Source of the DNA: Asterella californica
Lineage: Eukaryota; Streptophyta; Marchantiopsida; Marchantiales; Aytoniaceae
Assembly: GCA_036924285.1 (NCBI GenBank)
Contig: JAYKYS010000008.1
Span: 12,385,001-12,449,000 of the forward strand
Direction: 5' to 3'
Length of the DNA: 64,000 bases
Below the pieces are notes generated by a model. That model saw only the letters and a program-made list of their open reading frames with translations. It did no database searches and was not told the origin of the DNA. Numbering within the stretch: position 1 is the first letter of the stretch; each line of letters starts with the position of its first letter. Shown one piece after another: positions 46,621 through 56,792 of this stretch. The position numbers and the translations under genes were made by a program.

Positions 46621-47214
46621 GAAGATACTTGATACAACTATGGGACGGTTGTAAGCCCTGTGGGGTGGTCATGTAGCTGTGGCCTAGGCTCTAAAATCGT
46701 GGCATCGCTCATAATCTAGGTTGCATCAAGATGACATTGAGGGTTGTAAAATTTATATTTAACAAGGGGTTAGCTTAGCTAGGGGTCAGCTTAGCTAGGG
46801 GTCAGCTTAGCAAGGAGCTGCTTGATAAGTGAATGTGCATATAAAGACATAAAGACCCCAGTTTAGCTAGGGGGCTGCTTAGAGGAGGCTTGAATTTTAG
46901 ATAAATCGACGTGCGGCGACAGTTCGAGGGACAATACAAAGAACTGAAATGAGAGAGAAGGAGATCGCGCATGAGAGGAAGGAGAAGATTTTGATCACTG
47001 ATGACTTTGATGATGAAATTTGAAAACGTGAATAAAGTTTCTTGAGTCTTGAAAGCTATTCTTCACTGGAGTCTGATTGACCTTGGTGGATACAAAGGGC
47101 TGTATTTTTTTGAGTTCTCATCGCTGGCAGAAGCTGTTTTCTTTTTGATCGCTCTCACAATCAATCACAGCCAAGAGGTCCGTCCTCCTCAAGAAAGACT
47201 CTCCTCGCGACATC

Positions 47215-47640
47215 TGGTGCTTCCAATGAAAGAAATTGGGGTGACTGATTTGGAGAATTGGTTAGATTGAGTGAGGAAGATGGGTCATGGTGTTGCCGTC
47301 CAAGGTGTTACTGCTGCTCAAGGTATTCTTGCTCAAGGGACTCTTGGTCAAAATGGCGTTAGCATTCAAGGGGATCTACTGTAGTTCCATTAGCAAGTGC
47401 AAAACTTGTTGTTGATACAACTCAGATTCTTCAAGCGTTGGCTACTTTGATTTAGCAGCAACATGCAATTGGAGGAGCTGAGCAAAAATCAACAAAGGCG
47501 CTACAAGCAGTTGTTGATCGATATGAGCGATTTGATGACAGAGACATTACTAAGTACATGCGAAAGTATGTGAGTGAGATGGAACTGGTGAGGGCACTTG
47601 AAGTTGAGGTAATTTTGAGCTTTGAGTATGTCGGTGATAC
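47215..47640 (+). pseudogene. gag: Degenerate gag fragment related to element 1
   Basis: Starts with a TGGTGCTTCC primer-site candidate (47215) after a CGACA LTR-like end. Frames with stops then encode a run matching the element 1 Gag: QKSTKAL, a KSTKALQA-type block, then DRDITKYMRKYVSEMELV against element 1 GRDISRYLREYRGEMELV. It breaks off near 47640. This is an older, heavily decayed copy of the same family. Confidence 0.7.
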
Positions 47641-47969
47641 CTAGGAGGATGGACTCTATTTGAACGTTGTCATGTTGTGGTTCGACTCTTGTGTGAAATA
47701 TCCGTTGAACTTAAGTTGTGCTTCTTTTCTACGTTTCATGAACCTTATCGCGTAATTTGGTGAACGATGTGATGGGTGCCACTGTCGCGATTATCTGTTT
47801 AAGTAATCGCACGGTAGAGAAACGTGCCAAGTCATCAATCTATGCGCGTTCACTTCAGTAGTGTTTGTTGTCGCATTTGAGTATAAAATGATGGGTCGAG
47901 GGTTCATAAGATATTCTCTCTCAGCGGGTGATTCGTGAGAGTTCTCGGTGGTTTGCATGGAGGAGTGAA

Positions 47970-48345
47970 GAACTGTGAGAATGGTGGTTATGGACAGAGG
48001 TCTGTTACGGCTCCGAATCTTCTCTCCTCAAATCTATTACAAATCAAGCTTCATTGCATCCACCGCGATCATTCTTGACAATGGTTAGTTGTGTATTTTA
48101 ATGACGAGTTCATGAGAAGGGTGATGGACTTACAGCTTCCGGTGATCCTTTCGACTATTACATACGGAGAGACTTGGAATCTGATGATGTACATTTTGTT
48201 GTGACGAAGAATGATCTCAACTATCCAACGAACGTTCCTTTCAACCTCTAGGTCGATATCCGGTGTGATTGCGGACCAAAGATCAACCATGGGGTATGGA
48301 TCGTGAGAAACTTCGGAGAAGAGTATTTCAATCGAGTGATAGCTT
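47970..48345 (+). pseudogene. Remnant of a small leader ORF shared with the chromovirus
   Basis: In shifting frames, this stretch encodes IKLHCIHRDH, then LVVYFNDEFMRRVMD, then DLNYPTNVPFN and IVRNFGEEYFNRVI. All of these align in order with the ORF at 51961-52384 between the chromovirus primer site and gag. A TATA-like TATAAAATG lies upstream near 47882, so this may be the LTR/leader relic of a second, related element. The function is unknown. Confidence 0.55.
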
Positions 48346-48486
48346 TGTCGTTTCTTTTGTCGTATCTTTTATTGTAGATCATTTTCAAGTTGTAATATTG
48401 ACTCTATATTAGTCGACGACTCAACTGTTTCATTCTGATTGACCGCTTCTGTGTAGTTATGTCCGCAGAGAATCTTTCAACATATC

Positions 48487-49130
48487 TTAGAGATTTTCTG
48501 GGTTTCTTCTAGTCTTGTTCATGTCTTGTGTATCCACAAGACCAAGAGAGACCAATCTTACACAAAGTGTAAGATTGGTCTTCTCTGCAAGATCATTAGC
48601 ATTTGGTTTGTATAAGGTCGTTACTCGTGGCTTGATAGAAAAGTGTTGTAGCATAGCAGTAGTCATGCTCCCTACAAACTCTCCTCCTCTATATGAGACC
48701 AACTCTAACGGACATCCAAATCTTGTGATGATCCTCCCCCATAGGAATCTACCGACTCTCGTTTCATTAGTCTTTCTCAAAGGTCTAGCCTCTACCCACT
48801 TGGTACAATAGTCAGTAGCGACTAAAATGTATCTATTGCCTCGAGGTGTCTTATTAAGAGGATCTACAAAGTCAATACTCCACTTCTCAAATGATCCTAA
48901 CACGGGAATTGATCTTAACGAAGGTGTTCTAGTAGACTTCAGAGCAAATGCTTGACATATGTCGCAAGTTTTGCAATAGTCTAAACACTCTTTGAAAATC
49001 CCTCTCTAGTGATAACCCGCATCCAAAATCTTGAAGGCTGTTATCTTACCAGCAAAGTGACCTCCGCAAACAGTTCCGTCGTGAAACTCGTGTATTAGCT
49101 TGAACGCCTCCTTCTGACCAACTGCTCTCC
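48487..49130 (-). pseudogene. pol: Reversed gypsy integrase fragment
   Basis: Sense order: an HHCC module (LIHEFHDGTVCGGH, CLDYCKTCDIC, with a stop inside) and then the core WSIDFVDPLNKTPRGNRYIL (first catalytic Asp) to VSYRGGEFVG. There the second catalytic Asp of the usual DRGxxF motif is Tyr. It ends in degraded sequence after KPNAND. It lies opposite to the surrounding elements and has no flanking LTR of its own that I can see. Confidence 0.72.
48549..48581. repeat. Perfect 15-bp inverted repeat within the integrase fragment
   Basis: AGACCAATCTTACAC (48549-48563) and GTGTAAGATTGGTCT (48567-48581), 3-base loop, exactly where the integrase homology is lost. Confidence 0.92.
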
Positions 49131-50030
49131 TTAGTAACCCATCTGCTCCTTGATGAACAAAATTCCCTCCTCATGGTGGAGGGAATTCTGCCTCATGACT
49201 TGGGGCGGACTTCTTATAAAGTCCAGGGTCCTAAACGGTGCCTCCAGCACACCTAGCGGTCCAACTGCCTGTGATGTCTGTCTGGGTCTAGGCTCCCGAA
49301 CGGTGGTCTAACCCGTCGACTCGTTCTCTAGTTTTGCTCCAGTCCTTACATCGTTCTTAAGTCCAGACGTCCAAGTCTGGATCGGAACGTGCCTTGGAAC
49401 CGGCCCACCCATCACCTCATGCCCCCGGAGTCCGTCAGCCAAACCCTAGGGTCGGGTGACTCATCTTGACCCACCCAGGTATCGAGCCCCCCTCATATAT
49501 ACTTATGGGGATCGGCGGCCCCGCCCTCCTCTTTGGTCCCTGAAAATTATACCACAACCCGATTGTGATTCGGCCATAACTTCCAGCTCGGAGGTCAGTT
49601 CGAGGAGTGTTATATATCACTAGAAAGCTCTCGATGAGACCTTTCCAATAATACCCCATTCGCCTCGAGATCTTACGTGGAGCTCCGTCCACGACCTAAA
49701 ACGTCTATGGAGCTCCAACACTTAGTCATTTTTTGGAAATCTGTGGTCCAGACCCAGACTCGAACCCTATGGTTCGTCTGCGTCTCGGACCCACATCTCG
49801 ATCTCAAGTCTCGGACCTATGTCTGAGACTCATGTTTCAGCCCGTTCCCAGACTCGCCCCCTTAGGTCAGCGTTCGTCGGGGTCCTCTTGGGGTAAGCCC
49901 TTATGTCATAACCCAAAGTTCCAACCTTGGTTTAGAGAACCACTTAAGGTTCATCTGATCCCGACTTCCCGGCCAAGCCGTTAAGTCCTACTCGCAGCGT
50001 TCACAACCTAATGCAAGTCCGTTAAGGTTC
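49131..50030. other. GC-richer non-coding stretch, possible LTR relic
   Basis: No supported gene. It contains a small hairpin AATTCCCTCC..GGAGGGAATT (near 49168-49194) and text resembling plant gypsy LTRs, with a TATA-like CATATATAC near 49495, but no matching partner in the window. Confidence 0.35.
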
Positions 50031-50032
50031 TG

Positions 50033-51339
50033 TTGTTCGCATCTGCGTCTGATCTTGAGAATGAGAGTCGCGACAATGGGTCAACAAGGCAGCACGAGAC
50101 GAAGGAAGAGACCTCGAGAGAAGATGACCGAGTAGCAGCAATGACTCCTCCTCTCGCCATAGATGAGGTCAGGTACTCATCAGAAGATGCTTCTGATGAG
50201 GGAAGACAACTCCACTGGGTCGGAAGACGTGACACCATCAAGGAAGATGGGTCATAGGAGTGTGCCTAGGAAGACCACCTCCTTCCCGATCATTCACTCT
50301 AGATCGGAGTCCGACTCTCAGGAGGAGCCACTGAGTACCCGAGCTGCGCAGAAGACCGCTTTTGCAACACCAGGGAGTCTTTCGAAGACTCCAGAAGACG
50401 AAGGTTGGATAGATACTCCTAGTGCGATGCGAGGAAGCGCAGTAAAGAGGACCGCTTTTGCCATGGGGAGGGATCTTCCACCCCGGAAGATGAGAAGAGT
50501 AGCGTCTTCTCGCGTGTAGAAGCAGAAGGCCACATCAGCAGAAGAGGCATCCTTACCTCTGGAAGACAAGGAAGACACCTCCGTCCGGATCATGGGGATG
50601 AGTCTGTCTTCCGCGGGAAGAAGACTAGAAGAGTTCAGTGCCTTCTTCCACTCAGAGATCCAACCAGCTATGGAGTTGGTGGAGAAGAGAGCGATGGCTC
50701 AAGAGAAGCCACTACAGCTTGGATTCGGTCTGCGCACCCTGATGCAGTAGGAAGAAGGCCAGAAGAAGGTAGAAGCGCTGGAAGCCAACCTCCGCACCAC
50801 GGAGAAGCTCGCAGCGAAGTACAAGGTGGAAGCAGCCGCTTCTGCCAAGGAGTTAGCGCAGCTGAGGAAGAGCAACTAGGAGTTGCATGTGCGTTTATAG
50901 TAGCGTGACCAGGAGGTTCTGCGGGTCAGAGGTAAGATCACGACCCTCGCACAGAAGAAGACGACGTGGAAGACACTACGAGAAGCCGCAGAAGCACAGA
51001 CTGCAGTCGAGAAGACGCAGCGGGAAGCAGCGGAAGCTCGTGCGTAAGGGTTGCTAGCTCAGACGGTGGAAGCGCTTCAGAAGAAGTTCAACTTCACCGC
51101 GGGTAGGAAGCTTCTTATCCTAGCTAGGGAGTGGGACGACGAGTCCAGAGCGAGGTTAGTGGAGTGCAAGGAGAGCATGTTCCGTTACTTGGATCGGCAG
51201 ATAGAGAGAGTGAAGACACTCTACGGTCTTCTTTCGATTCCGCCACCTGCAACTGCATCTTCCCAAGTCCCAAGACCGTCGATCGGATCAGACTTGGAGA
51301 AGGAGGAGTTCGACCTCACTGTCCACTTGGTAGTGACAG
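50033..51339 (+). pseudogene. Coiled-coil ORF, second copy (5' part), with many stops
   Basis: Related to the LTR-borne ORF at 17791-18774. From about 50163 a single frame runs to the chromovirus insertion, interrupted by stops near 50517, 50748, 50877, 50898 and 51046. The N-terminal part, absent from the other copy, is Ser/Glu-rich with FSAFFHSEIQPAMELVEKRA. The shared part has WKTLREAAEAQTA, EALQKKFNFTAGRKLLILAR and YLDRQIERVKTLYGLL. It is continued after the insertion at 62680-63035. Stops replace CAG codons of the other copy. Its sequence is rich in GAAGAC words. Confidence 0.7.
51335..51339. repeat. Target duplication GACAG (left) of the chromovirus
   Basis: GACAG precedes TGTAATAAG; the partner is 62680-62684. 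In the related ORF at 18 kb the uninterrupted text is GTGACAGCGTTGGAAGCC. Confidence 0.88.
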
Positions 51340-51487
51340 TGTAATAAGTAGAGTCTTACTTATCAACTAGAGGAGAAATTGGTTTGGTAGAAGTCTTTGG
51401 TATAAGAATTAGTTACGCTAAGTTGGCCGAAGAATACATGCAGCAAATAGTACTTCTACCAATAGACGAGTGCGCCAAAAGTCCGCC

Positions 51488-51641
51488 GGGAAGCTTCCAG
51501 AAGGAAGTTTCTAGAAGGAAGCTTCTAGAACTTTCCAGCCGGGAAGCTTCCAGAAGGAAGTTTCTAGAAAGAAGCTTCTAGAACTTCTAGCCAGGAAGCT
51601 TCCAGAAGGAAGTTTCTAGAAAGAAGCTTCTAGAACTTTCC
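51488..51641 (+). promoter_or_regulatory. Heat-shock-element-like array in the LTR
   Basis: Three tandem units of about 53 bp, starting at 51488, 51541 and 51594. CTTCTAGAACTTTCC (51522-51536 and 51627-51641) is a canonical three-unit nTTCnnGAAnnTTCn site; additional GAAGCTTC and TTCTAGAA pairs fill the units. The array ends about 135 bp before the TATA box. By analogy with heat-activated LTRs such as ONSEN, heat induction is possible (inference). Confidence 0.65.
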
Positions 51642-51774
51642 AGCGAGCCTACTACGTGGCTCATTCTGAACCTCTAGATGTTGTTCTAGACCTAAGGCTG
51701 CATGTAAGCCACATCAGCGATCCGCGTGAGAGATGAGCATTGACCGGAAGCTTATCATGTACTATTCCTCTCAC

Positions 51775-51782
51775 TATATAAA
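51775..51782 (+). promoter_or_regulatory. TATA box of the chromovirus LTR
   Basis: TATATAAA, about 70 bp before the LTR end; changed to TGTATAAA in the 3' LTR. Confidence 0.65.
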
Positions 51783-51844
51783 AGCTGCGAATGCATCACC
51801 ACGGGCATTCGAGTTTTGAGTTCACTCTAGAGCCCATCTTACAA

Positions 51845-51856
51845 TGGTATCAGAGC
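51845..51856 (+). other. Primer-binding site, initiator tRNA-Met
   Basis: TGGTATCAGAGC one base after the LTR end, the standard complement of the plant initiator tRNA-Met 3' end. Confidence 0.9.
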
Positions 51857-51960
51857 AAAGAACTCTAAGAGAGCGGATTACCCCTCTTAGAAGGACATTT
51901 GATTGAGGTACCTAGCAATTGGAACTCTGAGCGCGCTGAAAGGGTCAAGAGAGCTATGTG

Positions 51961-52384
51961 ATGGATGGGGGTAGGTTTCCAGTTCCAGAATTACCATTCT
52001 TGAATCCTTTCCATATCAAGCTTATGTGTATGCGTCGTGAGCATTTTCGAGTGTATCTCGTCTATCATTTCGATGAGGATTTCATGGGTCAAGTGATGAA
52101 TTCGCCAGTCCCGGTGATTCTTCCATAGTGACATATGTAGCTAGTTGGGATTTGACCGTCTACATCTTGATTTAGTGAGCATGGATCTAAACCTACCCGC
52201 TCCTATTCCCTTCAATACATGGGTGGAGATCCGTTATGTCTGCAGACCGAAATCGTTACATAGAGAGTTTGTGATTAGAAATTTTGGTGAGGATTTCTAC
52301 CGCGAGATAATCGATTCTCCTGTCCCTTTTGTAGTACCTGTAGTGTACGAACGTTTTCGAGTGGCCGTCATAACTCTATACTAG
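51961..52384 (+). pseudogene. Leader ORF of unknown function with two internal repeats
   Basis: From the ATG at 51961 (118 bp after the LTR) the frame reads MDGGRFPVPELPFLNPFHIK... to a stop near 52126. It continues in another frame (52145-52384) to VITLY-stop, so one frame change and one stop disrupt about 140 codons. Two ~38-residue halves resemble each other: one includes YHFDEDFMGQVMNSPVPVIL, the other RNFGEDFYREIIDSPVPFVV, each preceded by a C-x-R-type block. Homologous to 47970-48345. I do not recognise the family; it is neither gag nor pol. Confidence 0.6.
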
Positions 52385-52435
52385 GAGAAGCTTGAAACTT
52401 TCATGTCGTTGGAAAGAGAGAGAGAGAGATCATGG

Positions 52436-53566
52436 AGCCACAACCTCCAAACCCAGAGTTGGTGATGCAAGAACTGATGCAGGGCATGCTGGTCAAATTT
52501 CGGGAGATGAAGATGACGGAACATTGAAGCACTACAGAACAAAATGCTGAACCTCGAGGGTCAGAATATGACAGATGTTGGAAGAGGAGGATCGTCTCAA
52601 GGAGTACCGGTGGTGGGAGAGCAAGCTGCACCAAAGGAACACGTGGCACAAATCATTAGAGCTCCAGTCGATGATGAAGGTGGCCTATTACTACGAATGA
52701 AGAAGACATGTAACATTGAACCATACAAAGGTCCACGAATCATAGGAGTAGTCGAGAATTGGATTTCTCGGATGAATCGATATTTGTGACTTTTCAGTAC
52801 GCTAATCACGGATCACGTAGCGGGAGTGTTTGCGTGTGGCTACTTGAACGATAAAGCTCTCACGTGGTATGATGCATAGGAGAGATCGGTGTTAGCGGAA
52901 GGGAGAACAGTCACATGGACTGCGATGCAAGAAGGGCTGTTGAAAAATTTCCAGTCGGTGGATTCGGTGCAAATGGCTCGAACGAGGATGTGAGGATTGA
53001 AACAGAAGGGAAGCCTTCAAGAGTATGTAGAAGCCTTCCTCGACTTGCAAGTTGCAATCACTGATATGAGTCCAGCGGAGGCTCTTGATAATTTCAAGAG
53101 GGGGTTGAAGGAAAGAATCCGACAAGAAGTGATGGTGCAAAATCCACTCACAGTTTTTGAGACCATCGCTTGCGCTCAGAGGATTGCTGGAGCATTAGGA
53201 GGAGAAGTGATGATTCCACCAAATCATTAGAATAGATCCGAAATCTCGTATGCAAACGGTCCGACACCCATGGAGCTAGGCAACATCCGCTATCAACCAC
53301 GACAGTTTCAAGGTGGAGATCATCGAAGACAGCCAGAAGAAAGACGTCAAGGAGCTCCTAGAGGAGAAGGTGTCAAGAATGCTACACCTCAACTCGAGCA
53401 ACGTCGATGTTACAGCTGTGGACGATTTGGTCACATAGCTGCAAATTGCCGAAGTCGTTTCCCTAGAGATCCAAGACCTCCATATCGTCGACCTCTGAAT
53501 CATCTGAACGAGATGGAAGGAAATGAAGAAATCGAGACAAGACTGAGAAACGAAGAACACCAGTAA
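52436..53566 (+). pseudogene. gag: Chromovirus Gag with in-frame stops
   Basis: One continuous frame from about 52544, interrupted by stops at 52787 (TGA), about 52877 (TAG), about 52991 (TGA) and 53228 (TAG). It matches the Retrotrans_gag layout: AGVFACGYLNDKALTWYDA, FQSVDSVQMARTRM, GSLQEYVEAFLDLQVAITDM and ALDNFKRGLKERIRQEV. A single CCHC knuckle RCYSCGRFGHIAANC (about 53401-53450) follows. The N-terminus likely starts at 52436 (MEPQPPNPE) in another frame. Non-functional. Confidence 0.82.
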
Positions 53567-53654
53567 ATGCACCTCGCGGCCTTACTGGTGCAAGGAGGGA
53601 GAAGAAAGGAGAGGGAAGGAGAAGGAGATTGACAAAAAAATAATGCGCAGTTGA

Positions 53655-54082
53655 TTGTCACGGAAAGGGACCCAGGTGAGAGTACTAATCGATCCTGGTG
53701 CAACAGAGAACTTTTTATCTCGATCGACTGCTATGAAGTTGAGAATGGAGTTAGAAAGTGATGAGAGTGAAGAGGTGGAACTGCCCAATGGACAAACTAA
53801 GAAGATTGAATCTCTACCTCGAAAGATAGAACTTACTTTAGGTGAATATCGCGAAGATATTGAGTGGCGAGTGATCAAATTAGCCCGTTATGATGTCATA
53901 TTGGGTATGCCGTGGATGGAGCAGTATAATCTCGAAGTGGATTGGCGAAGAAAAGTGGTGAAAACCAAACAGTGGAAAATCTTCGGAGATAGAGTGAGAT
54001 CTCGAAGACAGAACTTGCCTTTATATGTAATAGGTACAAGTGCTATACGTAATAGCGATGTCTGTTTTTTGGGTTTAATAAG
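53655..54082 (+). pseudogene. pol: Chromovirus aspartic protease, truncated by insertion
   Basis: RVLIDPGATENFLS carries the active-site motif (D-P-G-A in place of D-[ST]-G-A, as in many chromoviruses after drift). ARYDVILGMPWMEQYN follows, which is the standard ILGMPWL-type motif. It is one frame away from gag. The RT that should follow is absent because the inner LTR starts at 54083. Confidence 0.8.
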
Positions 54083-56410
54083 TGTGGTGCCCACAAATTA
54101 CAGTATTCACGAATTTTTGAAATTTTTGAGATTAATGACTTGTTTATATAACTGAAGAAGCGTTGTTACTTAAGGTTACGTCTTCCTTAACAGGAAGATG
54201 ATCTTAAGAGCTGTTTGTAATAAGAAGTTGACTTCTTCAGAAGACGACCGTCTTCGGAAGATCGTCTTCTCAGTTGCGTCTTCAGAAGATAGGAAGACGG
54301 CGGAAGATGAGAAGACGGCGGAAGACACCTGTCTTCCGGAAGACAGCGATCACGAAGGCCTGACCACGAGTTTTCGGGTAAACAAGTAGGTGTACCTACT
54401 GTAGCGCACCGAATAGATAGGTAGGTCAGGAAGACACCAAGGACGAGAACCCCTAATCTACGGGGAAGATGCGTGAGGAAGCACATTAGCCACCTTCCAA
54501 CTTCCCGCAGCACAGTGCGCCTGAAGAAGATCGATTGAGAGAGTGAACTTCGAGCTAGCATTGAGAGAGGAATCGAGTAAGACATCGAGGTAGTAGAGAG
54601 TACGTTGGCAGCTAGGCGAAGGGTGAAATCGGATTGCGGGAGCACAAACAGCAGAAAGAGCGAAGGCATTTCTGTAGAGCTTCCGAGAAGTTGACAGTGA
54701 AGAGTGGCGAGTAGAAGCAGAGGTGGAATCGAGGTGTGGACCGAAATTGACAGCAGGCGCAGTCGTGTGGAGTCGCATTGGAAGCTAGGACGAGAGCTAG
54801 AAGCGCGCGGAGGTCGAAGGCAACTCGGGAGCCGAAGAAGACTGTAGAGGTTCTTTCCCCTGTTCTTTCCCCTTCCTACTTCTTCTCGCCATTGCCTGGT
54901 ACTCCCCGCGCTTCCTTGATTGTGTGCAGGCAGCCTGATCGATTACCCCACCCCCCATCTTTCCTATTGAAACATTGGGCGCGGAAGCGCTGCCCAATTT
55001 CTGTCAAGATATCTCCTTGCTTCTTCCCGAGCTCAATTCGAGCTTCCCTACCCCTAGTCTTCAAATTGGCGAACCCAACTATCAATTTCTCTACCCTACT
55101 ACCTCTCTACCCCCGAAACTTGAAATAGAAGACGATTCGGAAGATGGGAACATCCTCGGAAGACGCTTCTTGAACTTGACTGTCTTCGGAAGACTGTCTT
55201 CGGCAGGAGGCAGGCAGGCAGGAGGCAGGCAGGAGAGACACATTAGAGCAGGGACAGTCTAGGAACAGGGAACGGCATCCTCGTGCAGTCCTGTTAGCTA
55301 GACTGGTGTGTCGAGGAGTAGACGCAGGAAGTAGAGGGAGTGAGCTTCCCATTGCCATTGTGACTTCTTCTCGAGGAATAGATTGTGGATTTGAGTGCAG
55401 CAGCTTTATCCATGTCTTCTGGATGGTGAGTTCTTTGAATTCGCTCCCAATTGTGCATGGGAAGTGTTCTTCTTGAGTGGCGGTGAATGTCAACAGTTGT
55501 GGAGTGTAGCTTGACTCGTTTAGTAGAGCACTTGGGATCTACGTACGAACGGTCTTCTGGGTAAGTGATCCCAGAAGACAGAGCAGTCAGAGCAGCGAAG
55601 TGAAGAAGAAAGAAGCCTTCTTCCCGCAACAGAAGACGACATCCTCGAGTAGAAGACGGTGCTACAGTACTCACGTTTGTTGTCTTCCTCCCCAAACTAT
55701 TACAAGCAGGGATGGCTTGTTAGTCAGGATCCGGACTAGAAGCCTGTCGGAATCTTAATTGCCCTTTTTCATCCTGTTTTCTCTTGTTTGGATTTCTTCT
55801 TCTTCCCATCTTCCCTCATCTTCCCCATCTTCTTATCTTCTTCTAGTGAGCTTCCGATACTTCTATTGAGCTTCCGTGAAGGTGAATGTCGTTGTAGTGC
55901 TGCAGGAAGACAACTTCCGTAGGCAGAAGCCTGGGAAGGCTACAGGGGGCATACACCCTGTGATTTATCCAACCCGATGGAATGTGAGTGTGAGAATAAG
56001 GTGTAACGACTGTTACGAGTCGACTTTTGCGGAGCCGGACAGCCTTCTGGAGGTGTGAGAAGACGAGCTAAACCCCCAGAAGACGAGAATCGCTTCGGGA
56101 AGACGGTATCGAGAAGACCGGAAGAAGCAACCTGGAAGCAGGAAGTTCGTCTTCCCGAGCTTCTCTGTGAATAGTTGTGTGATATTGTAATTGATAGTTG
56201 TTTGTTTGGGTCCAGAGCACCATTTGGCGTGTCTGGAAGACGTGTTGTTTTGTGTGGTTTTGTGAGAAGACGGGATTTCTAGGCAAAACCCGTGTGTTTG
56301 TGTGTTTGAACAGATCTTAGAACTTAGAGCAGCGTTACTTGTGCAAATCCTCTGTGGGAACGATATCTTGTATACTAAATGGGCAAAAGGAGAAATCCTT
56401 CGTCACTACA
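54083..56410 (+). repeat. 5' LTR (2.33 kb) of the nested gypsy element
   Basis: Begins TGTGGTGCCCACAAATTACA and ends CGTCACTACA, the same termini as the solo LTR at 15867-20398, with close similarity over 54083-55200 and 55237-56410. An internal deletion removes the coiled-coil ORF region; at the junction (55203-55235) sits a GGCAGGA minisatellite. It is inserted into the chromovirus after its protease. Confidence 0.88.
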
Positions 56411-56429
56411 TATAGTGAGGAACCATTTT

Positions 56430-56448
56430 TGGCGCCGCTGCCGGGGAT
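56430..56448 (+). other. Primer-binding site, tRNA-Asp
   Basis: TGGCGCCGCTGCCGGGGAT, twenty bases after the LTR end. Plant tRNA-Asp(GUC) would give TGGCGCCGTTGCCGGGGAT; one mismatch. This primer choice is known from plant Athila/Tat-type gypsy elements. Confidence 0.88.
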
Positions 56449-56792
56449 TTCATCTTAGTAACTTCTGTTCTAAGCTTCCTGGATCTGTGTGTCATTAGTT
56501 AGGTTCGTTTCGAACTAACTTCGATTGTAGTTGAATGTGTTGTGGGACTCTATCTTGCTAGAAGACGGAAACCGCAACCAGAAGCTGATAAGATACACCA
56601 GGGGAAGTTGGAAGAAGCCGCTTCCCTGCTTCCAAGAACTCCTTGGAAGACTCGATCTCGGAAGATTGCAGTGAGTGCAACCAGAAGCAAGAGAAGAAGA
56701 CGTTCTGAACTTGTGATCGGTTGTTCAGTCATTTGGTCTCTCGGATCTAGTGATAGAGAAAAGAGAGACATCTGTTCTCAATACTCTGATGG

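Larger units (their letters stand above)
51340..51843 (+). repeat. 5' LTR of the chromovirus (504 bp)
   Basis: TGTAATAAG...CATCTTACA, matching 62190-62679 with scattered substitutions and indels. Contains three ~53-bp repeats rich in GAA/TTC units and a TATA box. Confidence 0.9.
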
